Of a stretch of 64,000 nt of DNA, positions 55,891 to 64,000 are shown piece by piece. The first letter of the stretch is position 1, and every line of letters starts with the position of its first letter. This DNA is from Polynucleobacter sp. MWH-Svant-W18 (GTDB lineage: Bacteria; Pseudomonadota; Gammaproteobacteria; Burkholderiales; Burkholderiaceae). The notes beneath the pieces are model-generated. The model saw only the letters and a list, made by a program, of their open reading frames with translations, was not told where the DNA came from and ran no database searches. The translations under genes were made by a program, and so were the position numbers. The stretch is from NCBI RefSeq assembly GCF_018687495.1, contig NZ_CP061293.1, positions 248,001-312,000 on the forward strand, in the 5' to 3' direction.

Positions 55891-57573
55891 ATGCAAATAG
55901 TCATTCCCATGTCTGGTTTCGGCGAGCGCTTTCGACGAGCTGGCTATACGATTCCAAAACCGCTTATTGAGGTTGATGGTAGGCCAATTATTGGGCATGT
56001 GATTGATTTGTTTCCAGGCGAAACAGATTTTATTTTTATATGTAACAAAGAGCACCTCGATAATAGTGATTATCAGATGGCTCAAACCTTAAGCAAACTT
56101 TGCCCTTCGGGTCGAATTGTGGGGATTCCCCCCCATAAGTTAGGGCCTATTAATGCGGTGCGACAAGTAGAGCACTTGCTTGATCCAAATCTTCCCGTAG
56201 TGGTGAATTACTGTGATTTTTCCTGCTACTGGGATTGGAGTCATTTTAAATCCTTTGTGTTGCGAACATCTTGTGCTGGGGCAATCCCAGCGTATAAAGG
56301 GTTTCATCCGCACACTTTAGGCGGTACAAACTATGCATATATAAAGGAGGAGCCCTGTAGGCAGGGTGTTGTGTCATGGGTCGCCGATATTCAAGAAAAG
56401 CAACCCTTCACCGATAATCGCATGCAAGAGTTTGCTTCTAGTGGAACTTACTATTTTTCTAGCGCAAAAATCATGAGCGAGTCATTTAGGGAAGTTATGG
56501 TGCAAAACCTCAGTGTAGGCGGCGAGTTTTACGTTAGCCTTGCTTTTAAGCCCATGTTAGCTCAAGGCAAGAAAATCGCAGTGTATCCTTTACAGCATTT
56601 CATGCAATGGGGAACGCCAGATGATCTCTCGGAATATAACTCTTGGTCCGCCACATTCAAGCAATTAAAAGCCCATCAGGAGGCGCCTTCTGTCTCTGGT
56701 TCATTGGTTATTCCGATGGCAGGCATGGGTAAGCGTTTTGCTGATGAGGGTTATAGCCTCCCAAAACCCCTGATCCCTGTCTTTGGGAAAGCCATGGCAG
56801 TACAAGCAATCACAGATTTACCTCGCTCCAAATACCAATCCCTTGTATTACGAGCTGATATGCCGGGGCTCACTGAAATTAAAGAATCTCTCAATGCGAA
56901 ATTTCCTGAGGCAATTTTAACTATGGTGCCTGAGATCACTGAGGGTCAAGCATGCACGGCACTCATTGGATTGGATGCTCTAGAGAAAATAGATGCTAGT
57001 GATTTATCGCCCATTACTTTTGGTGCTTGCGACAATGGCGTATTGTTTAATCAAAAAGCTTACCAGGCACTTATTAACAATTCTGATATTGATGTCATCG
57101 TTTGGGGTGCTAGAGGTCACACCAATGCTATTCGTAAGCCAACTATGTTTGGTTGGATTGATGCAAAAGATGATGGATATATCAATGCTATCTCTGTTAA
57201 AACACCTTTAGCCTCACCGGTGACGGACCCAATTGTCATTGGTACTTTCACCTTCAAAAAGGCGAATGAAGCAAGGAGCGCCATTAACAGGTTGATTGCC
57301 CGCGATGGACGCATCAATGGCGAGTTCTATTTAGATTCTTGTATTAATGATGCAATTGCCATGGGCCTACGCTGCTATCTGTTTGAAGTTGATAGCTTCA
57401 TTTCTTGGGGGACTCCCAATGATCTCAAAACGTTTGAATATTGGCAGTCATGTTTTCATAAATGGCCTCATCATCCCTATAGTCTTAAACTTGATTCTAG
57501 GGTAAGCCAATCTGCCTTTGAGGGGCTAGCTATGCGTTTTGCACCGCTAGCGCCATCGCTATCACATGATTAG
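55891..57573 (+). CDS. tandem-duplicated sugar-phosphate nucleotidyltransferase
   Basis: A 560-residue protein made of two homologous nucleotidyltransferase domains. Domain 1: IPMSGFGERF (5-14), PKPL (22-25), NYCDF (106-110), GEFYVSLAF (211-219), QWGTPDDL (239-246). Domain 2 repeats each element about 266 residues later: IPMAGMGKRF (274-283), PKPL (291-294), GACDNG (378-383), GEFYLD (477-482), SWGTPNDL (505-512). Each is a GT-A-like NTP-transferase fold that would make an NDP-activated small molecule. The gene heads the seven-gene module ending at 63213; its substrate is unknown. It overlaps gtrA by eight bases. Confidence 0.78.
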   Translation: MQIVIPMSGFGERFRRAGYTIPKPLIEVDGRPIIGHVIDLFPGETDFIFICNKEHLDNSDYQMAQTLSKLCPSGRIVGIPPHKLGPINAVRQVEHLLDPNLPVVVNYCDFSCYWDWSHFKSFVLRTSCAGAIPAYKGFHPHTLGGTNYAYIKEEPCRQGVVSWVADIQEKQPFTDNRMQEFASSGTYYFSSAKIMSESFREVMVQNLSVGGEFYVSLAFKPMLAQGKKIAVYPLQHFMQWGTPDDLSEYNSWSATFKQLKAHQEAPSVSGSLVIPMAGMGKRFADEGYSLPKPLIPVFGKAMAVQAITDLPRSKYQSLVLRADMPGLTEIKESLNAKFPEAILTMVPEITEGQACTALIGLDALEKIDASDLSPITFGACDNGVLFNQKAYQALINNSDIDVIVWGARGHTNAIRKPTMFGWIDAKDDGYINAISVKTPLASPVTDPIVIGTFTFKKANEARSAINRLIARDGRINGEFYLDSCINDAIAMGLRCYLFEVDSFISWGTPNDLKTFEYWQSCFHKWPHHPYSLKLDSRVSQSAFEGLAMRFAPLAPSLSHD

Positions 57574-57997
57574 ACGCGAAATAGCTATCTTTTTGGTCGT
57601 AGGAATACTTACAGTAGCCATTGATTTTTCAGTCTATTACAGCCTAATTTATTTGGGATTCGACAGTGTGAATATCGCCAAAGGTATGGGTTTTATCGGA
57701 GGTTCCATATTTGCTTATTTTGCTAATCGCTTTTGGACGTTCAAAGACCAAGATACTCGTTCCGGAAGCATCCTTAGATTTGCCATGGTTTATATCGTTG
57801 GCTTGAATGCCAATGTTTTAATCAATCATTTCAGTATTTTCATGTTCAATCATTTCGCTGGCCACAATGATTATTCAAGAGTGATTTTTTGTGCATTTGT
57901 ATTGGCAACGGGGATATCTGCTGCCCTAAATTTTCTGGGAATGAAGTTTTTTGTCTTCTCGAGTCGATCCAGGGCTTCACCTTCTTTTCCGGCCTAA
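57566..57997 (+). CDS. GtrA family membrane protein
   Basis: A 143-residue four-helix protein. FLVVGILTVAIDFSVYYSLI, IGGSIFAYFANRFWTFKD and RFAMVYIVGLNANVLINHF are the GtrA signatures. GtrA proteins are thought to flip polyprenyl-phosphate-linked sugars. It sits between the nucleotidyltransferase and a GT2 of the polyprenyl-phosphate type, a common gtrA-gtrB pairing, so the module probably makes a lipid-linked monosaccharide. Confidence 0.85.
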   Translation: MIRREIAIFLVVGILTVAIDFSVYYSLIYLGFDSVNIAKGMGFIGGSIFAYFANRFWTFKDQDTRSGSILRFAMVYIVGLNANVLINHFSIFMFNHFAGHNDYSRVIFCAFVLATGISAALNFLGMKFFVFSSRSRASPSFPA

Positions 57998-58033
57998 TGC
58001 TTGTTTTTTCGTTAATCTTTTAAATTCCCCCTT

Positions 58034-58732
58034 GTGAATCTTTCTCTCATCATTCCTTGTTATAACGAAGTAGAGAATTTGCCGCTCTTATTGGAGCGCT
58101 GCTCAACTTTATCCGATAAATCTGATATTGAAGTAATCTTAGTAGATAACGGCTCTACTGATAATAGCCCTGAGGTGCTTGAGAAGCTTCTTCCGAGATA
58201 CCCGCACTGCCGTGCTGTTCGTGTGCCAGTGAATCAAGGCTATGGTTTTGGTATTTTATCGGGACTCAATGCCGCCAAGGGAGACGTATTGGCTTGGACA
58301 CATGCAGATATGCAAGCAGACCCTAAGGACGTTCTGAGGGCTTTTGAATTTTTCAAGCTTCATGGCAATCATATTTACGTCAAGGGTCAGCGCATTAAAC
58401 GCCCTTTAGTGGATGTTTTCTTTACCGCCAGCATGAGTGTATTTGAAACCTGTCTATTGCAAACTAAGCTATGGGATATCAACGCTCAGCCCAATATGTT
58501 CTCTAAAGAATTTTTTGAGAGCTGGCGAAATCCACCGCATGATTTCTCTTTAGATTTATATGTCTACTTTAAAGCCCGTACTCAAGGTCTGCCTGTTTAT
58601 CGTTTTCCCGTAGAATTTGGTGAGCGCGCTCATGGAGTTTCCCACTGGAATGTTAATTGGGCATCAAAAATGAAATTTATTCGCAGAACTATCGACTTTA
58701 GTTTTGAGCTAAAAAAGAGGCTGTCCAAATGA
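58034..58732 (+). CDS. GT2 glycosyltransferase, polyprenyl-phosphate sugar synthase type
   Basis: A 232-residue GT-A enzyme starting at GTG 58034. SLIIPCYNEVENLPLLLERC, EVILVDNGSTDNSPEVL and AWTHADMQADPKDVL (the DxD-like site, DMQADP) resemble GtrB/dolichyl-phosphate mannose synthases, but there is no C-terminal membrane pair as in GtrB. The last segment, WNVNWASKMKFIRRTIDFSFELKK, is amphipathic. It could load the NDP-sugar onto a polyprenyl phosphate for GtrA. It overlaps the next gene by four bases. Confidence 0.8.
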   Translation: MNLSLIIPCYNEVENLPLLLERCSTLSDKSDIEVILVDNGSTDNSPEVLEKLLPRYPHCRAVRVPVNQGYGFGILSGLNAAKGDVLAWTHADMQADPKDVLRAFEFFKLHGNHIYVKGQRIKRPLVDVFFTASMSVFETCLLQTKLWDINAQPNMFSKEFFESWRNPPHDFSLDLYVYFKARTQGLPVYRFPVEFGERAHGVSHWNVNWASKMKFIRRTIDFSFELKKRLSK

Positions 58733-59352
58733 TGTTTATCTCTCATCGGCGCAACACGATTGAGGAATTAAATGCTACGCCACTAGAATTTGGTGTTGAG
58801 GTAGATATTCGCTCGAATAATGGACGCTTAATTATTCATCATGATCCACTCAAGGAGGGGATCGATTTTGAAGGATGGCTTAAATGCTATAAACATCAAA
58901 CCCTAATCCTCAATGTCAAGGAGGAAGGTTTGGAAGCTCGCCTCATTGAGCTTATGCAGAAATACCTTATTTCGGACTACTTCTTTTTAGATCAGTCCTT
59001 CCCTTTTCTAGTTAAGTGGTCTAAGTTGGGGGAGCGTCATTGCGCTGTTCGCGTTTCAGAATTTGAATCGATTGAAACTGCGCTTGCCTTGGCGGGCGAG
59101 ATTGATTGGGTTTGGGTTGACTGCTTTACCCATTTTCCCCTTTCTAGCGAAGATGCTAGAAGATTGAAGGGCGCTGGCTTTAAGCTTTGTTTGGTCTCGC
59201 CGGAGCTGCAAGGCAGACCATTTAGTACGGAAATTCCGTTACTAGTTAATTTGTTGCATGAGCGATCTATTTGTGCGGATGCCATTTGTACGAAGCAAGC
59301 TGAATTATGGAAAGAGTGTCTTAAGAAAATAGCGATAAGAGGTGGGCAGTAA
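58729..59352 (+). CDS. small glycerophosphodiester phosphodiesterase-like protein
   Basis: A 207-residue TIM-barrel-type protein. SHRRNTIEEL (His6-Arg7), GVEVDIRSNNGRLIIHHDP (Glu24, Asp26, His38) follow the GDPD active-site order H-R, E-x-D, H-D. The rest is shorter than usual for the family. It could hydrolyse a phosphodiester or act on a phosphate ester of the module's product. Its presence inside a glycan module is unusual. It sits two bases before the fusion gene. Confidence 0.6.
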   Translation: MMFISHRRNTIEELNATPLEFGVEVDIRSNNGRLIIHHDPLKEGIDFEGWLKCYKHQTLILNVKEEGLEARLIELMQKYLISDYFFLDQSFPFLVKWSKLGERHCAVRVSEFESIETALALAGEIDWVWVDCFTHFPLSSEDARRLKGAGFKLCLVSPELQGRPFSTEIPLLVNLLHERSICADAICTKQAELWKECLKKIAIRGGQ

Positions 59353-59354
59353 AT

Positions 59355-61409
59355 ATGAAATTAGTCCTGAGCTACTTCAATAATCCGCTATTTATTTCCG
59401 GAATGATGCTAAGGCTTTCTTTAATTGCTTTTGTGCTGCCTGCGCCTGTTAGTGACTGGTATGTCCCATTTCTAAGCAGTAGTATTGGCAACTTTTCCTT
59501 GGACCCGTGGCAAGGATGGCTTGCTCAAGGTGGAGTCCCAATTGCTTTTCCATATGGCTATACGATGTGGCTATTTTTACTCCCCTTAAGCCTATTTTGC
59601 AAAGCGGTATCAATTCCCGTGATCTATGGTTATGGTTTTAGCCTGGTTGTTGCTGATTTTGGTTTACTCATACTGTTGCGTAAATTGTTTAATACCAAAG
59701 AGGCAATGCTACTAGCGATCTACTGGCTCTCCCCCATTAGCTTGATTGCAAGCTATTGGCTTGGCTATAACGATATCGTGCCAGTATTTTTATTGGTATG
59801 GGCTATTTACTGCATGAAAGAGCGCCGCCTTGGCTTGTCTGGCATTTTACTGTTTGCTGCCATCTCCGCTAAGCTAAGCATGGCCTTAAGTCTACCTTTC
59901 TTTCTAGTTTATCTTTTTCATAATCGCGCTTTACGTCAGATGTTCAGTCGCTTTCTATCTGGGGTTGCAGCGGGTTTTTGCCTCTTTTTCTTACCATTTT
60001 TATGGTCTAACGCTGGCTTATACATGCTCGCAAGTAACCCTGAGTTAGAAAAAATCTACCAACTTTCAATCAGCCTGGTCCGCAATACCGTAGTTTATTT
60101 GGTGCCACTATCTTATCTTCTTATGCTTTATGTGGCTTGGAGAGTTAAGCGCATGAATTTTGAACTCTTTAATGCCTTTTTATGGATAGCATTTTTATTG
60201 GTGGTCCTGTTGACGCCAGCATCGCCGGGCTGGTTTATTTGGATACTACCGTTACTTGTAGGCTATCAAGTCTCTAGCGATCGAGCTGCGATTTATATCA
60301 CATCACTTTTTTCAATTCTTTATGCTTTGAGTACAATACTCTTTACTGGCGCACATCAACTTGACTTTATCTTACCTGCACTGGGGATAACCAACCTTTC
60401 TTTACCAAGCACTCGCCTAGCCTCCTTAACTCATACTGCTCTCGTAGCTACAGGTATTGTTTTAGCAGTGCGCATTTGGCGCGAGACTATTAGTCGAAAT
60501 GATTTTTTTAGACTCAGTCGCAAGCCTTTTGTGATTGGCATAGCAGGAGATTCGGGTGCTGGCAAGGATACCTTTTCAAATGCTATCAGCAACCTTTTTG
60601 GTTCGCATTCTGTTGCTGCTATCTCTGGTGATGACTACCACTTATGGGATCGTCATCAACCTATGTGGCAGGTTATGACACATATTAATCCAATGGCTAA
60701 CGATCTAGAGAGTTTTGCCATAAATTTAATTTCGTTAACCGATGGCAGATCTATTCAGGCAAGTCACTATGATCACAATACTGGGAAGATGGGTCGGCCA
60801 TTTACAGTTCGTAGCAACGACATTATTATTGCTAGCGGACTACACGCCCTATATCAGCCGATTTTACGTGAATGCTATGATTTGAGTATCTATTTAGATA
60901 TCGATGAAGAATTACGCACTTATTTCAAAGTGCAACGCGATGTGAACATGCGTGGCTACACAATAGAGCGCGTTCTCGAGACGTTAGCCAAACGTAAACC
61001 AGATTCTGAAAAATTCATCAAACCACAAGCAGCCTATGCAGATCTAGTTTTTAGTTTGCACCCAATACACTCTACGACTCTCTTGCAGGCAAGTGAGCAA
61101 AAACCTCCACGATTAAAGCTTGTGATTAAATCTCGTCATGGCTTTAATGAAATCTCGCTAAAACGCGTGTTGATAGGTATTTGTGGATTGCATGTTGATA
61201 TGAGTACTAATCATGAAGCATCCGAGATCAACCTGAGTATTGAGGGGGAATCAACGGCGGAAGATATCAAATTGGCTGCTGTTCTTATTTGCCCTCGAAT
61301 CTTCGAATTTTTGGATCTTGAGCCTCAATGGCAAAATGGGGTTCTTGGCCTGATGCAGCTCATCACTCTATCCCATATCAATCAAGCACTTACTAGAAGA
61401 TTCATATGA
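59355..61409 (+). CDS. membrane GT-C-like protein fused to a phosphoribulokinase/uridine-kinase-like domain
   Basis: A 684-residue protein. Residues 1-375 hold about ten membrane helices, with acidic loops such as PVSDWYVPF and LGYNDIVP like a GT-C mannosyltransferase. Residues 390-560 are a P-loop kinase: GIAGDSGAGKDTF (395-407), SGDDYHLWDRH (424-434), YDHNTGKM (472-479), ASGLHALYQP (493-502) and QRDVNMRGYTIERVL (527-541), matching the uridine kinase/phosphoribulokinase order. The Walker A Lys404 is followed by Asp then Thr rather than Ser/Thr directly. The final 120 residues are of unknown fold. Its stop overlaps the HAD gene by four bases. Confidence 0.72.
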   Translation: MKLVLSYFNNPLFISGMMLRLSLIAFVLPAPVSDWYVPFLSSSIGNFSLDPWQGWLAQGGVPIAFPYGYTMWLFLLPLSLFCKAVSIPVIYGYGFSLVVADFGLLILLRKLFNTKEAMLLAIYWLSPISLIASYWLGYNDIVPVFLLVWAIYCMKERRLGLSGILLFAAISAKLSMALSLPFFLVYLFHNRALRQMFSRFLSGVAAGFCLFFLPFLWSNAGLYMLASNPELEKIYQLSISLVRNTVVYLVPLSYLLMLYVAWRVKRMNFELFNAFLWIAFLLVVLLTPASPGWFIWILPLLVGYQVSSDRAAIYITSLFSILYALSTILFTGAHQLDFILPALGITNLSLPSTRLASLTHTALVATGIVLAVRIWRETISRNDFFRLSRKPFVIGIAGDSGAGKDTFSNAISNLFGSHSVAAISGDDYHLWDRHQPMWQVMTHINPMANDLESFAINLISLTDGRSIQASHYDHNTGKMGRPFTVRSNDIIIASGLHALYQPILRECYDLSIYLDIDEELRTYFKVQRDVNMRGYTIERVLETLAKRKPDSEKFIKPQAAYADLVFSLHPIHSTTLLQASEQKPPRLKLVIKSRHGFNEISLKRVLIGICGLHVDMSTNHEASEINLSIEGESTAEDIKLAAVLICPRIFEFLDLEPQWQNGVLGLMQLITLSHINQALTRRFI

Positions 61410-62161
61410 TTAAAATCAATGCCCAAAATCGCTTTACAAAACTGCCTAATGCCGTTTTGTTTGATACCGACAACACTCTTTACCCATACGATCCGGCCCA
61501 TGCAGCTGCGCAACAAGCCATCAAGGAAAAAGTAATGAGTACTTTTTCTATTGGCGCTAAAGATTTTGATACGGCCTTTTGTGAGGCACGCAAACAAATT
61601 AAAGCTCGTCTGGGTCTAACTGCATCGTCACATAGCCGCTTACTTTACTTGCAGCGTATGTTAGAAATTATGGGATTAGGATCTCAAGTACTACTGGCAC
61701 TTGATTTTGAGCAGACCTATTGGCGCACTTTTTTAGCCAATGCAACCCTTTTTAATGACGTAAAAGAAGTGCTGGATGATCTTCGTCTGCTGGGAATCCC
61801 AACTGCAATCGTGACTGATCTGACTGCGCAAATACAATTTCGTAAAGTGGTTTATTTCGATTTAGACCGCTATTTCAACTACATTGTGACGAGTGAAGAA
61901 GCTGGGTTTGATAAACCCCATGAAGCCCCTTTTCTAATAGCTTTAGAGAAAATGCAGCCTAAGGGTAATTGTATTTGGATGATTGGTGATAATCCAATTA
62001 ATGACATTCAGGGCTCTAAAGAAAAAATTAATGCGGTGACCCTGCAAAAAATACATGATGGTGTTGAGTTAGGTAGGGGTCCCAATACCCCTGATGCTAG
62101 CTTTACCGATTTTAAAGATCTACGTCATTTGCTAACCAAAATAGCTAGCGTAACTGCTTAA
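61406..62161 (+). CDS. HAD superfamily hydrolase
   Basis: A 251-residue HAD phosphatase. Motif I is FDTDNTLYPYD (Asp20 nucleophile, Asp22), motif II is the Thr in AIVTDLT, motif III is the Lys in GFDKPH, motif IV is GDNPINDIQGSK. All four are intact. A helical cap follows motif I, so it is a small-molecule phosphatase of the subclass I type. In the module it could remove phosphate from a sugar phosphate. ATGA overlap with the kinase fusion indicates coupled translation. Confidence 0.83.
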   Translation: MIKINAQNRFTKLPNAVLFDTDNTLYPYDPAHAAAQQAIKEKVMSTFSIGAKDFDTAFCEARKQIKARLGLTASSHSRLLYLQRMLEIMGLGSQVLLALDFEQTYWRTFLANATLFNDVKEVLDDLRLLGIPTAIVTDLTAQIQFRKVVYFDLDRYFNYIVTSEEAGFDKPHEAPFLIALEKMQPKGNCIWMIGDNPINDIQGSKEKINAVTLQKIHDGVELGRGPNTPDASFTDFKDLRHLLTKIASVTA

Positions 62162-62178
62162 AGACAGACAATCTATTT

Positions 62179-63213
62179 ATGACAATGCTTGAGCGAGATA
62201 TCAAAAAACTCTGCACAGCGCTTGGTAGGGACCCTCTTCTCGTCCAAGGGGCTGGTGGTAATGTGTCCTGGAAAGAGGGTGATACTCTCTGGATCAAGGG
62301 ATCTGGCACCTGGTTGGCTAACGCCGAACAAGATGACATTTTTGTCCCAGTTAAATTGCCTGAGCTATCTTGCGCTTTAATGGTTAAAGATTTTAATGTA
62401 CGCCCACAGCTGATTTGCGAGCATACTCTGCGGCCATCAATCGAGACTACCTTGCATGCCCTGATGCCCCAAACTATTGTGATACATCTGCATGCTATAC
62501 ATGCTTTGACTTATCTTATTTATAAAGATAGTCAAAAAATTATCAGTGAGTTATTTGATAAAATAACAGATGAGAGGCTCCATGTTGCTTTTGTTCAGTA
62601 TCACAAGCCGGGACCCTATTTAGCGCGAGCGGTACAAGAAGCACTAATAAACAAGCCGAATGCCAACATCGTCTTTTTAAAAAATCATGGAATTGTCATT
62701 GGGGCAGACACCATTGGTGAAATAAAAAAATTACTTGATGCATTGTTAGCAATATGCGCCCCAGAAGAGTTTCAGAATAAAGAATTAAGTCAGCAAACAT
62801 TACCCAATGTTCCGCATGAGCTAACAGGGGAGTATGAATGTTTTGCGGATATTAACGTCCAAGCCCTCGCAATTAATTTAGATCTTTATAAAAGATTAGA
62901 GTCAGATTGGGCGCTCTTTCCTGATCACGTTGTATTTCTTGGCCCCAAAGCATTTACATATTCTTCTTGGGATCATTTTTTGGAATCCCAAAAAGAATGT
63001 CATCAGCCGCCAGAACTGATTTTTATTAAAAAAATTGGGGTTTTTAATAAAAAGAATGGCTTTAGTTTGGCCAAATCAGTTCAATTGCGATGCTATTACG
63101 ATCTATTGAGTTATATAAAAAACGATGCAAGTTTGAGCCCATTAAATGCTGATGAAGTGGAAGCGTTATTAACTTGGGATGCTGAGAAACTTAGGCAACA
63201 AATGTCAAAGTAG
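62179..63213 (+). CDS. class II aldolase/adducin family protein
   Basis: A 344-residue protein. GAGGNVSWKEGDTLWIKGSGTWL (24-46) is the substrate and phosphate loop. RPSIETTLHALMP holds Glu89. The zinc histidines are His103 and His105 (VIHLHAIHAL) and His170 (LKNHGIVIGADT). The first 200 residues are the aldolase; the C-terminal part to 344 has no family I recognise. It might join or split a sugar phosphate. It lies 17 bases after the HAD gene and ends the module. Confidence 0.8.
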   Translation: MTMLERDIKKLCTALGRDPLLVQGAGGNVSWKEGDTLWIKGSGTWLANAEQDDIFVPVKLPELSCALMVKDFNVRPQLICEHTLRPSIETTLHALMPQTIVIHLHAIHALTYLIYKDSQKIISELFDKITDERLHVAFVQYHKPGPYLARAVQEALINKPNANIVFLKNHGIVIGADTIGEIKKLLDALLAICAPEEFQNKELSQQTLPNVPHELTGEYECFADINVQALAINLDLYKRLESDWALFPDHVVFLGPKAFTYSSWDHFLESQKECHQPPELIFIKKIGVFNKKNGFSLAKSVQLRCYYDLLSYIKNDASLSPLNADEVEALLTWDAEKLRQQMSK

Positions 63214-63264
63214 GGGTGAAAGTAGGCTGGATACAAAAAATAATCAGCCCAAAGTTAAGAGTAT

Positions 63265-63323
63265 TTAATTAAAAAAATTCATTTACATGGTAACTTATCA
63301 TCTTAATGATTAATTAAAAAAAA
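63265..63323. repeat. AT-rich direct repeats after the aldolase gene
   Basis: TTAATTAAAAAAA occurs at 63265-63277 and 63310-63322, inside a 142-base AT-rich gap without a gene. It separates the sugar module from the opposing membrane gene. Function unknown; it may be only a compositional feature. Confidence 0.35.
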
Positions 63324-63355
63324 TTATTAATAGATGAATTTGATATTCAACTACT

Positions 63356-64000
63356 TTAATCAGAGTAGAAAATAAACACCTGATCGCTACAGGATCCGTA
63401 GTAATTAAGCTTTACTTTTTTACCCAAAGATTCAAGGTTGTATGGATTTTGTATATTATTTCTTGAAAATAATATTATCGTTGGTTCATCACCAATCTCA
63501 GATCCCAAATGAAGTTTTTCTGTGTGAGTTGGAAATAGTTTTTTTGTCCTATATCCAAAATCTAGTTTATTAATAATTACTTTTGATTCAATATTTGGAA
63601 TGGAATTTCTCAGGCAGGCTTCAGTTTCATTTAAACCTCTATAGAATTCAATCGAACTCATTTTCTCTGAAATTTGCCTACTTGTATAAATAATATTTTT
63701 GTATGAATTAAATCCTACTATCAATACTAATAGAAATATGAGAGCTCTAGTCTTGCCTGAATTGATGCAATTAATTTTATAATCAGAAAAACAAACTATC
63801 AGCGCTGGAATAAAGGGAAACCAATACCAAACATACATTGTATTTGTTGAAGAAGTTAAGATTATTGAAACAACAAAAAAAGCATAAAAAATAATAATAT
63901 TAAGTTTATTGTTTTTTTGAAATAAAACAAATGTAAGGATTACTAGTAAGAGCGGATTTAAAAACATTTGCGAAAAAGAGCCTAGCATTACATTATCCCA
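63356..64000 (-). CDS. membrane protein, C-terminal part (GT-C-like)
   Basis: The frame is open to the right edge (215 codons), so the true start is outside the window. About four hydrophobic helices in the first 110 visible residues (FLNPLLLVILTFVLF, IIIFYAFFVVSIIL, WYWFPFIPALIVCF, RALIFLLVLIVGF) are followed by a polar C-terminal domain of about 100 residues with three cysteines. This shape fits a GT-C type glycosyltransferase. It is very AT-rich. Its relation to the module to its left, which is on the other strand, is unclear. Confidence 0.55.
   Translation of the reverse strand, partial: WDNVMLGSFSQMFLNPLLLVILTFVLFQKNNKLNIIIFYAFFVVSIILTSSTNTMYVWYWFPFIPALIVCFSDYKINCINSGKTRALIFLLVLIVGFNSYKNIIYTSRQISEKMSSIEFYRGLNETEACLRNSIPNIESKVIINKLDFGYRTKKLFPTHTEKLHLGSEIGDEPTIILFSRNNIQNPYNLESLGKKVKLNYYGSCSDQVFIFYSD

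Overview
The window looks like the chromosome of a small-genome freshwater betaproteobacterium, most likely Polynucleobacter or a close relative in the Burkholderiaceae. This is inferred from gene order and protein style (tolQRAB-pal-cpoB-queC, exbB-exbD-lpxK-Trm112-kdsB-adk, ribBA-ribH-nusB, ribD-ribE), tight gene packing and moderate GC (26 of 60 bases in a counted glyA line). No search was run. No rRNA, tRNA, insertion sequence, prophage or CRISPR array was seen.

Bases 1-32,000 are mostly housekeeping. A partial rfbC and waaC (LPS core) face a TolC-like channel. Then come uppP, a DUF2721 protein, UDP-glucuronate decarboxylase and trmB. Riboflavin genes lie on both strands (ribBA-ribH-nusB; ribD-ribE) and flank four small type IV pilin-like genes. 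The Tol-Pal envelope machine, queC, glyA, nrdR and the adk/kdsB/lpxK/exbBD operon follow. A 313-base gap before xseA holds two perfect DnaA boxes, one near match and an IHF-type site. Two toxin-antitoxin pairs (YefM-YoeB and BrnT-BrnA) bracket murB-yajQ, each with a readable promoter and operator. xerD, plsY, a MAPEG protein, folE with a histone-like tail, a Tat-exported HiPIP and an HPP membrane protein end this half.

Bases 32,000-64,000 form one long surface-polysaccharide region. manC-gmd-fcl make GDP-L-fucose and galE interconverts UDP-hexoses. They are followed by many glycosyltransferases, two flippases, a WcaJ-type initiating phosphotransferase, an O-antigen ligase-like protein, a Wzz chain-length regulator and an EpsG-like polymerase. 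A truncated galE, a deleted copy of the UDP-glucuronate decarboxylase gene and a frameshifted methyltransferase between 47.4 and 50.9 kb mark old recombination joints around the second flippase. An AT-rich block (53.1-55.9 kb) looks recently acquired.

The best candidate for an undescribed system is 55,891-63,213. It encodes a tandem-duplicated sugar-phosphate nucleotidyltransferase, a GtrA flippase, a polyprenyl-phosphate-type GT2, a small GDPD-like protein, a membrane GT-C protein fused to a phosphoribulokinase/uridine-kinase-type domain, a HAD phosphatase and a class II aldolase. All are co-directional and mostly overlapping. Together they could build, phosphorylate, nucleotide-activate and lipid-link a small sugar or polyol for the cell surface. 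The substrate cannot be read from the sequence.
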